From contig URPQ01000015.1 of assembly GCA_900549755.1 (NCBI GenBank), positions 1 through 32,127 on the forward strand: a stretch of 32,127 nt of DNA, read 5' to 3'. The DNA is from an uncultured Oscillospiraceae bacterium (lineage in GTDB: Bacteria > Bacillota > Clostridia > Oscillospirales > Acutalibacteraceae). Made by a program: the position numbers and the translations under genes. Shown here in pieces: positions 23,441-28,813 of this stretch (positions are counted from its first letter, which is position 1; each line of letters opens with the position of its first letter). Under the pieces are notes generated by a model. It saw nothing but the letters and a program-made list of their open reading frames with translations. It ran no database searches and was not told where the DNA came from.

Positions 23441-23550
23441 TTGTAGTCGTCCTTTCCTTGCAGGCGGTTGATCTGCAACAGGCACATAATCACAATACCG
23501 ATACAGCCGCCGAGCATAGTTCCGATGATAAAAAAGAGCAGTTCGCTCAT
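23437..23550 (-). CDS. DUF3789-family 37-aa membrane peptide
   Basis: MSELLFFIIGTMLGGCIGIV, then IMCLLQINRLQGKDDYK. It is a single membrane helix with the GxxxGG-C-G-x-x-x-x-MC pattern of DUF3789, common on Clostridial mobile elements. ATG at 23550 with AAAGGAGGC. Its TGA overlaps the methyltransferase ATG. Function unknown. Confidence 0.8.
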   Translation of the reverse strand: MSELLFFIIGTMLGGCIGIVIMCLLQINRLQGKDDYK

Positions 23551-23622
23551 ACCATACGCCTCCTTTCAGCGCATAAAAATATCGCCCTCCGTTTGTAACG
23601 GGGACGAGCAAAATTAAGGGTT

Positions 23623-23690
23623 TCAGGGGCTACCCCTGACAAGGTTTTGCCTTTGTGGTATCACAAAGGCGATGCTTGCTGGTACATCGC
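23623..23690. other. oriT: Candidate origin of transfer (three clustered hairpins)
   Basis: In the 23571-23738 gap, which holds no gene, three inverted repeats follow each other. They are TCAGGGG-cta-CCCCTGA (23623-23639, 7 bp), GCCTTTGTG-gtat-CACAAAGGC (23649-23670, perfect 9 bp) and GCGATG-N10-CATCGC (23669-23690, 6 bp). The gap sits directly ahead of DUF3789, methyltransferase, mobC and relaxase. Clustered repeats beside mob genes are typical of MOB-P origins. I cannot identify the nick site, so this remains inference. Confidence 0.5.
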
Positions 23691-23738
23691 ATGGCGTTCG
23701 TCCCATCGGCCGAACATTTTGCCACCGACTGAAAAAAT

Positions 23739-24140
23739 TCAGCGTTCATGCTCACGCTGCGGATTGAACGGGATTCCGATGAGCTTTCCGTTCAGCCTTG
23801 CCAAGTGTTCGGGATAGCGGAACATTTTAGTATAGCGGGCAATCTGTTCATCGGAAAGACTGTCAAAGCTCTCGCCCCGGCAGTCACATATAAAAGCGGG
23901 GCCGAAAATGAAATCGACCATAACGCCGTCCTTGTTTTTTACGCTTCGGTTTGGCAGCATACCGTTGATCTTTCCCTCGTCGTTGCAGACAATACACACC
24001 TGTTCCTCAAAGGGGTAAAAGGGTTCAATCAGTCCGTCAACGGCATTTTGCAAATCTTCAATAGAAGTGCCGATTTCAGCGGTGCGGGCAAGTTTACCCG
24101 GTTCCAGCAGTACAACCTTGATTTTCTTTTCCTCACTCAT
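23739..24140 (-). CDS. DUF3846 domain protein
   Basis: A 133-aa protein. IKVVLLEPGKLARTAEIGTS is followed by LQNAVDGLIEPFYPFEEQVCIVCNDEGKINGMLPNR, FIFGPAFICDC and YTKMFRYPEHL. This is the full DUF3846 pattern, resembling a phage/ICE ribosomal-like small domain of unknown function. ATG at 24140 with AAGGAG. Ends REHER. It is followed by the non-coding oriT candidate, so nothing downstream needs its last codons as an SD. Confidence 0.85.
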   Translation of the reverse strand: MSEEKKIKVVLLEPGKLARTAEIGTSIEDLQNAVDGLIEPFYPFEEQVCIVCNDEGKINGMLPNRSVKNKDGVMVDFIFGPAFICDCRGESFDSLSDEQIARYTKMFRYPEHLARLNGKLIGIPFNPQREHER

Positions 24141-24155
24141 AGCGGAAATCTCCTT

Positions 24156-24350
24156 TCAGCGTTCATAATCACGGCTTCGCTCATTTGACCTTGCGGAGAA
24201 ATCTACGCCGACAAAGGAATCCGCGTCGAGGATATATTCGCTGTCATTCCAGCGGGCTTCGACCATTGCTTCGGCTTCCGCTTTGGAATTTGCCTCAATC
24301 TCTACCGTCTTTTGCAATGTTTCGGTAATTGTTACTGCATAGGTTTTCAT
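24156..24350 (-). CDS. Possible separately translated DpnD/PcfM protein (internal start)
   Basis: ATG at 24350 in the same frame as the fusion, preceded by AGAAAGGAAAC at workable spacing. The product would be 64 aa, the usual DpnD/PcfM size, which is an alternative reading of the fusion entry. Confidence 0.45.
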   Translation of the reverse strand: MKTYAVTITETLQKTVEIEANSKAEAEAMVEARWNDSEYILDADSFVGVDFSARSNERSRDYER

Positions 24351-24659
24351 CGTTTGTTTCCTTTCTTCATTTAAAAATGTTGTTCCGTATTCATCTTCCA
24401 GCGCTGATAACAGGCTGCTCAATTCTTCGGCATTTCTAATACGAGGGACGGCAAGCGCCGAGGGAGTAATATCAAGCGCCTGCGCCATACGGCACAGCAA
24501 TTCGTGTTTCGGCGTTCTCGTGCCGGATTCGTACTGCGCAATTCGTATGTCGGCGTTCTCCTGCGGGAAACCAACCGCCACGCCTAACGCCTTTTGCGTC
24601 AACCCGCACGAAATACGGAAACGCCGTATTCTCATGCCCGTATTCATTAAATCGCCCAT
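24156..24659 (-). CDS. XRE HTH domain fused in frame to a DpnD/PcfM domain
   Basis: A 167-aa frame. Residues ~9-70 are a Cro/CI helix-turn-helix (RRFRISCGLTQKALGVAV, IRIAQYESGTRTPKHELL). Residues 75-103 form a linker (NAEELSSLLSALEDEYGTTF). Residues 104-167 are a DpnD/PcfM domain (MKTYAVTITETLQKTVEIEA, then SEYILDADSFVGVDFSARS), ending RDYER. These are normally separate genes in related elements as I recall. Here no stop separates them, and M104 retains an SD-like AGAAAGGAAAC, so both a fusion and a free 64-aa protein may be made. The frame stays open further upstream of 24659, but there it runs antisense-free inside the Toprim gene and has no SD; the ATG at 24659 overlaps the end of that gene by two bases. 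Confidence 0.7.
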   Translation of the reverse strand: MGDLMNTGMRIRRFRISCGLTQKALGVAVGFPQENADIRIAQYESGTRTPKHELLCRMAQALDITPSALAVPRIRNAEELSSLLSALEDEYGTTFLNEERKQTMKTYAVTITETLQKTVEIEANSKAEAEAMVEARWNDSEYILDADSFVGVDFSARSNERSRDYER

Positions 24660-24660
24660 T

Positions 24661-25629
24661 TCATCGTTCTTTGCTCCTTTCTTTTCGCTTGGTAACGGGA
24701 AGTCCGAGCCGCATACATAAACAATCGTTGTAATCCTTGCCCTGCGGGGGCGGTTGAATTGCCACCTTAACCGCGTATCTTTGGGACAGCAGCGTTTTAA
24801 TCGTGTCTGCGGCGATCCGTCCCGTATAGTCGTTATCCAGCCGCAAGACCGCTTTTCGGATATGGGGATAGTCCGCAAGATACTGAACAAGGGCGGCGGG
24901 CAGGCTGCTTTCCTCAATCTTTGCTTTCGGCTTATACACGCCTGCAAGGGAGAGCAGGTTTTCTCGCCGCCAGTCCTTGCCGTCCAGCTTTTGCATTGTC
25001 CCGTAGGACAGCAAATCTACCGCCGATTCAAACAGATTCAGCGTGTCGCTCTGTGCTTCTGCGGAAATCCCAAAGGAATACCGCTTGTCGCTGCCGTTTG
25101 CGTCTCCGATAAAGTCTGTACCGATACCGCGCAGATTGGCATAGCGGGGCTTGCCGTCCAGATCCTGCCCGACGAACACAGCGTTGTAATGGGGATAGCT
25201 TTCATACAACCGTCCTGTGCTGATACAGAAGTCGATCAACTCATAGTCGATTCCCCGCCCATGCAGATATTCCACGGCGTGGGCGGCGCAGCGGTTCGCT
25301 TTTGGCAAAAGCAAAACTTTTTCTTTCGGCTTGCTCGGCGCGGGGGAATAGGTCGGCGGCAACACCGCGACATTTCCCATAATCGTTTCCACCGCCTGCG
25401 TAAAGGGCATCTCTTTGACCTTGATGAGATAGTCCAGCGCCGAATAACCGCCGATCCCACGGGAAAACCAGCACCATTTTCCGTTGGAAATCTTCAAGCT
25501 GTCATGCTCTCGGGTGCAGTAGGTGTTACCGCCGAAATGAACAAGCTCCTGCGGCTCATAATTTTTAAGATAGGTCAGCAAGTCCATTTCACGGGCTTTC
25601 TCCACCACCTCCGGCGGGATATATGGCAT
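24661..25629 (-). CDS. DUF3991/Toprim primase-like protein
   Basis: A 322-aa protein. An N-terminal region with VEKAREMDLLTYLKNYEP, YCTREHDSLKIS and WFSRGIGGYSALDYLIKV is the zinc-finger/DUF3991-type module seen in mobile primases. The C-terminal half is a Toprim domain: LNLFESAVDLLSY (acidic residue 1), AVLRLDNDYTGR (DxD-like pair) and GKDYND. It probably makes primers or handles the transferred single strand in the recipient; the lack of a helicase domain makes it a stand-alone protein. ATG at 25629 with GGAGGTG. Ends RSKER. Confidence 0.85.
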   Translation of the reverse strand: MPYIPPEVVEKAREMDLLTYLKNYEPQELVHFGGNTYCTREHDSLKISNGKWCWFSRGIGGYSALDYLIKVKEMPFTQAVETIMGNVAVLPPTYSPAPSKPKEKVLLLPKANRCAAHAVEYLHGRGIDYELIDFCISTGRLYESYPHYNAVFVGQDLDGKPRYANLRGIGTDFIGDANGSDKRYSFGISAEAQSDTLNLFESAVDLLSYGTMQKLDGKDWRRENLLSLAGVYKPKAKIEESSLPAALVQYLADYPHIRKAVLRLDNDYTGRIAADTIKTLLSQRYAVKVAIQPPPQGKDYNDCLCMRLGLPVTKRKERSKER

Positions 25630-25656
25630 ACTTTTTCACCTCCGTTCTAAATAGAA

Positions 25657-25695
25657 ATAGCCGAGGGGCTTTCTAAGTGAAAACCTCTCGGCTAT
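25657..25695 (-). terminator. Terminator or attenuator between the DUF6664-like and Toprim genes
   Basis: ATAGCCGAGGGG (25657-25668) pairs with CCTCTCGGCTAT (25684-25695), 12 pairs with one mismatch or wobble. On the minus strand it is followed by TTTCTATTTAG, which is T-rich but broken. It lies 50 nt after the DUF6664-like stop and 28 nt before the Toprim start, so it may cut expression of the genes beyond. Confidence 0.6.
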
Positions 25696-25745
25696 GTAAA
25701 AAACGGCACAGGTTATCTCTGTACCGCTTTCATCGGATATTCATT

Positions 25746-26075
25746 TTACAGTGCGCCGACCTTTTTCAGATAGGAAATGCAGTCGGTATGTCCTCTGAAA
25801 TAGAGCCGTTGGCGCTCCATGTCGTCGAGCCTGAACCGCAAACGAAAATACTCGGTCAAAACTCCGTGTTCCTCGGCGCTCAAAGAAATTTCGCCGTTGC
25901 CGTCTATCACCTTTCGGATAAACGGATTATTTTCTTTCAGCCTCAAAATTTGCTGATACAGTGCATTGTATTCTTCGTCCGTTTCTCTGAAATCGGAAAT
26001 CGCCTCGTCCTCAATCTCGGCAAAGGATTCTTCGATCCGCTGCGCCAAATCAGTATAAGAGCTGTTGTCGCTCAC
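25746..26075 (-). CDS. DUF6664-like protein
   Basis: A 109-aa acidic helical protein: SDNSSYTDLAQRIEESFAEI, then NPFIRKVIDGNGEISLSAEEHGVL and a C-terminal RLDDMERQRLYFRGHTDCISYLKKVGAL. The last part strongly recalls the DUF6664 family of Clostridial elements. GTG start at 26075 with AGGAAGTGA upstream. It has its own strong promoter, unlike its neighbours, suggesting constitutive expression. Function unknown. Confidence 0.7.
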   Translation of the reverse strand: MSDNSSYTDLAQRIEESFAEIEDEAISDFRETDEEYNALYQQILRLKENNPFIRKVIDGNGEISLSAEEHGVLTEYFRLRFRLDDMERQRLYFRGHTDCISYLKKVGAL

Positions 26076-26103
26076 TTGTAATCACTTCCTTTTCCCATGA
26101 TAT

Positions 26104-26137
26104 ATTATACTATACCCAACAGCCGAAACAATATCAA
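26104..26137 (-). promoter_or_regulatory. Sigma-A-type promoter upstream of the DUF6664-like gene
   Basis: Minus-strand TTGATA (26137-26132), a 17-nt spacer, then TATAGT (26114-26109); an overlapping TATAAT lies at 26109-26104. It fills the gap between the ArdA stop (26147) and the GTG at 26075. It is the best sigma-A promoter match in the window and would start an internal transcript running toward the mob genes. Confidence 0.7.
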
Positions 26138-26146
26138 ATGTGCAAA

Positions 26147-26830
26147 TTATCGCTCCATATCTTTTTCCGTTCTCCTGACAACGGCGCGTTCATATAGCTT
26201 TGGACTTTTGATACGGTATTCTTCGGGGATATTCTCAACCTTGCCGTCGTAGATGTCAACAAATCGACCACCATTTGAACGCACATAGCCGTGATCGGCA
26301 AATACGCCGCTTTCATCAAAGCGAATATCCCTGCCGAAACTCTCATAGTCGATATAGTTTGAGAGTACGCCCAGCCTGCTCGTATCATAGCAGCCGCTTT
26401 GTTCAATCCAGTAATAGCCGAGGTCGTAATCGCTTTCCACACCCGACAGATAATCAAAGCAATCCATGTTTTCGGTGAGATTGATTAGCTCTTTTATGCT
26501 GCCCGTATTCTCGCCCAAATCTAAAACAGCCTGCCAAAATTCTTCACTTTCATCAAGCTCCATGATCTGCCCCGCAAGGTAATTGAGCTCGCTTAAACTT
26601 TCATACTCGCCGAGTAGGTCATAGATAGAGGAATCGGGACACTCGTAATCGGTGATAAACCATTCTTCATAGCGACGGTTAATGCCGATCCGCTGAAACA
26701 CCGCCTGCAATTCTTCGTTGGTAACGGGAAATTTCACCCATTCGCCTATCAAATATCCCTCGTTGTATTTGCCGAGATTGGTTATAAAGGCTGAAAAAGC
26801 GCAGTCCCTTGAAGCGGATAAATCCTGCAT
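26147..26830 (-). CDS. ardA: ArdA antirestriction protein
   Basis: A 227-aa acidic protein with the ArdA pattern: SAFITNLGKYNEGYLIGEWVKFP at the N-terminus, the QAVFQRIGI segment, then WFITDYECP, YESLSELNYLA and LINLTENMDCFDYLSGVESDYDLGYY. ArdA mimics DNA and blocks type I restriction enzymes in the recipient. ATG at 26830 with AAGGAGG, 12 nt after the upstream gene. Its 3' tail extends past the usual ArdA core by ~50 residues (to KDMER), which is common in Clostridial versions. Confidence 0.92.
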   Translation of the reverse strand: MQDLSASRDCAFSAFITNLGKYNEGYLIGEWVKFPVTNEELQAVFQRIGINRRYEEWFITDYECPDSSIYDLLGEYESLSELNYLAGQIMELDESEEFWQAVLDLGENTGSIKELINLTENMDCFDYLSGVESDYDLGYYWIEQSGCYDTSRLGVLSNYIDYESFGRDIRFDESGVFADHGYVRSNGGRFVDIYDGKVENIPEEYRIKSPKLYERAVVRRTEKDMER

Positions 26831-26842
26831 AGCTTTGCCTCC

Positions 26843-27391
26843 TTACCGTTCCTGTTCAGCGGCACGCCTTTGACGGGGGATCGGAAACCCGTGTACTTTG
26901 GCAATCTCGTCGCCGAGCCTGCGGGTTATTCTTGTAATGTCCGCACGGGTCGCCGTACCGCGGTATATCTTTTCTTTCAGATTGTCGATTTGCGTTTCGG
27001 AAACGCCGTCCTTGTAGGCGCGGTAGAGGTAGTGGTTTGTGCCGTCGTGATGAATCGCCTCGCAGCGGAAATCGCCGTTTTTATCCACAAACCAAGTGGC
27101 GTTGTCAATGTCCCGTTCCGTATAAAGGCAATCGCTGATATTGCCGCTTTCAATTTCTTTGTACCCCATACGGCGGCCGTGCCAAAGTCCCAAGTCCCCG
27201 ACAACGAGAATCGGACGGGAAAGCTGAATATCCAGATTCGTTTTCTCGTCCTGAAAATAAGTGCCGTTGATTTCATACATCAAATTCATACGCTCGTTTG
27301 CGGAAAGTTCGGGGTACTGCGCCTCTAAATCCTCTTTCCAGTCGTCGTAGTCAAGATAATCCGTCCAAATAATGTGCCTGCTGTCTTTCAT
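26843..27391 (-). CDS. Unrecognised ICE protein, 182 aa
   Basis: Opens MKDSRHIIWTDYLDYDDWKE, then ELSANERMNLMYEINGTYF, a strand-rich middle (RPILVVGDLGLWHGRRMGY, DNATWFVDKNGDFRCEAIHHDG) and a helical C-terminus RITRRLGDEIAKVHGF, ending AAEQER. I do not recognise a family. ATG at 27391 overlaps the previous stop as ATGA, with AGGTGACG upstream. It is soluble and lies next to ardA, so a role in establishment in the recipient is possible but not shown. Confidence 0.8.
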   Translation of the reverse strand: MKDSRHIIWTDYLDYDDWKEDLEAQYPELSANERMNLMYEINGTYFQDEKTNLDIQLSRPILVVGDLGLWHGRRMGYKEIESGNISDCLYTERDIDNATWFVDKNGDFRCEAIHHDGTNHYLYRAYKDGVSETQIDNLKEKIYRGTATRADITRITRRLGDEIAKVHGFPIPRQRRAAEQER

Positions 27392-28326
27392 CTTGCGTCA
27401 CCTCGATCCTTTGATTTCGGTCGGCGTGGATTGCCGTTTTCGTCATAATTCTTTGCGTCTGCGGCGGGTACGCTCCAACCGAACATGGAACCGGCAAGCA
27501 TAGCCGCCTCCTGCGCTTTGGAAACGCCGAGCCTGCGGTTCATATCGTCCGCATACTTTCGCGCGGTGGCAGAATCTATCGGCATTTTCAGTGGGATATA
27601 GCTGCGATCTCCGCGAAACACCTTGATAACCTCACCGCTTGACGGTAAAGTGGAATAGCACATTTCCGGGATAAGCGGTTCGGCAGGGGCATAGGTTGCC
27701 CCACAATCCTCCATATGCTGGGCAAATTCGCAGATGTGATAGGTGTTCTTTCCGATCTCTGCGTGGGTTTCGTCTATATAGCGGCAGTAGGCTTTGATTT
27801 TCTCACCGTCCGTATGGGTAATGATAATATTCCCGCCGTCAGGCAGACGGAAAAGCTCTTTATAGCGGCTGTCGATAAAGCGAATCCCTTGCGCTGCTTT
27901 TTCCATGTGACTGTTCAGCAGGTCGGAAACATAGGCATAGCAATAGAAATTGTTGTCGCCGGGCGCGGGAATACAACGCAGAAGATAGGTGTATTTGTCA
28001 GTATCAACCCGATACCCGTATTCGCGGCTGAAATTTCCCATAAACCGCCCGTCGGGACGGGCGCAGCAGTATTCGAGCATAGAATCACGGTCAGCCAAGA
28101 TACCCACCTTGTAAAATTCCTTGATGACGGAATCAAACTCGGCGGCAAATTCATCGGTTCGGTATTGCTTGATCTGATCCTCATAGTCGGGATAAAAGGT
28201 TCTGCCGCCGTTTCCGAAATCGCCGCGCATAAGGGCAATGCAGCCGCTTTGCGACATAAGCTGATAGCTCTGCGTATAAGCGTAGTCCCGTTCTTTCGGG
28301 AGCATTTCACGGATATTCAGATTCAT
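27388..28326 (-). CDS. Unrecognised ICE protein, 312 aa
   Basis: Opens MNLNIREMLPKERDYAYTQS. The middle section (FIDSRYKELFRLPDGGNIII, then RYIDETHAEIGKNTYHICEF and AQHMEDCGATYAP) resembles polyvalent-protein-associated accessory domains of mobile elements, but I cannot name one with confidence. The C-terminus (MPIDSATARKYADDMNRRLGV) is helical and basic, ending in a polar tail (RPKSKDRGDAR). ATGA overlaps at both ends place it firmly in this operon. Soluble, no membrane segment, function unknown. Confidence 0.8.
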   Translation of the reverse strand: MNLNIREMLPKERDYAYTQSYQLMSQSGCIALMRGDFGNGGRTFYPDYEDQIKQYRTDEFAAEFDSVIKEFYKVGILADRDSMLEYCCARPDGRFMGNFSREYGYRVDTDKYTYLLRCIPAPGDNNFYCYAYVSDLLNSHMEKAAQGIRFIDSRYKELFRLPDGGNIIITHTDGEKIKAYCRYIDETHAEIGKNTYHICEFAQHMEDCGATYAPAEPLIPEMCYSTLPSSGEVIKVFRGDRSYIPLKMPIDSATARKYADDMNRRLGVSKAQEAAMLAGSMFGWSVPAADAKNYDENGNPRRPKSKDRGDAR

Positions 28327-28658
28327 TTTGTCTGTCCCTCGCTTTCTGTCATAAGAAATTGTCCGAACTCGGTAAAGGCGTACCAGTTCGTGCGGTCAAA
28401 GCAGCTTTCGTTGAAACGCCCCTTTGTGAGAACACGCGCCCTTATCAGCCGTTTCAAGGCATAGCGGATTTCGTCGTAGGAGAGGAACGGAAAGAACCCC
28501 GTCATCATCTGCACCGAGCAGCGAACCCAAACCCTGCCCTCGTGAAGCTGCGGGGACTGCGTGCTTTTTTCTTCTGCACAGTCCCAAAGGAAACCCGCCA
28601 GTACCGCCGCATTGACCCCATATTTCTGCGCTATGTGTGAATCGAAAAAGTGTACCAT
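28323..28658 (-). CDS. Winged-helix DNA-binding protein, replisome-organiser-like
   Basis: A 111-aa protein. FFDSHIAQKYGVNAAVLAGFLWD, then a WVRCSVQMMTGFFPFLSYDEIRYALKRLIRARVLTKG winged-helix core and SCFDRTNWYAFTEFGQFL. This is the N-terminal fold of phage/plasmid replication-initiation proteins (DnaD-like); the C-terminal DnaD part is absent. ATG at 28658 with AAAGGAGG. It is the first gene after the terminator at 28691-28718, and I see no promoter in the 30-nt gap, so read-through or a hidden promoter is needed. It may be a regulator or minimal Rep; not determined. Confidence 0.75.
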   Translation of the reverse strand: MVHFFDSHIAQKYGVNAAVLAGFLWDCAEEKSTQSPQLHEGRVWVRCSVQMMTGFFPFLSYDEIRYALKRLIRARVLTKGRFNESCFDRTNWYAFTEFGQFLMTESEGQTK

Positions 28659-28690
28659 AAAATAAGAACCTCCTTTTGTTTTGGATATGT

Positions 28691-28718
28691 AAAAGGGACG
28701 GCCTATTTCAGCCGCCCC
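28691..28718 (-). terminator. Rho-independent terminator after the adhesin operon
   Basis: On the minus strand GGGGCGGC pairs with GCCGTCCC (one G-T pair) around an 8-nt loop, followed by TTTT. It starts just after the 29-aa ORF stop at 28724. Confidence 0.8.
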
Positions 28719-28723
28719 GGTCG

Positions 28724-28813
28724 TTATTTCTTCTTGCCTCTGATTTTCAGGAAAATCAAAGCACCCACGATGAACACGACCAGTCCGATTGCAACGATTG
28801 TTTTCAGTTCCAT
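28724..28813 (-). CDS. 29-aa single-helix membrane peptide
   Basis: MELKTIVAIGLVVFIVGALI, then FLKIRGKKK. It is one membrane helix with a basic cytoplasmic tail. The adhesin stop and this start overlap as TAATG, with AAGGAGG in the adhesin's last codons, so translation is coupled. It may help adhesin export or sortase localisation, but nothing in the sequence proves it. Confidence 0.65.
   Translation of the reverse strand: MELKTIVAIGLVVFIVGALIFLKIRGKKK

Noticed and set aside
24754..25650. A 298-codon open frame on the plus strand
   Set aside because: Antisense to the Toprim gene; composition and lack of SD mark it as a shadow.
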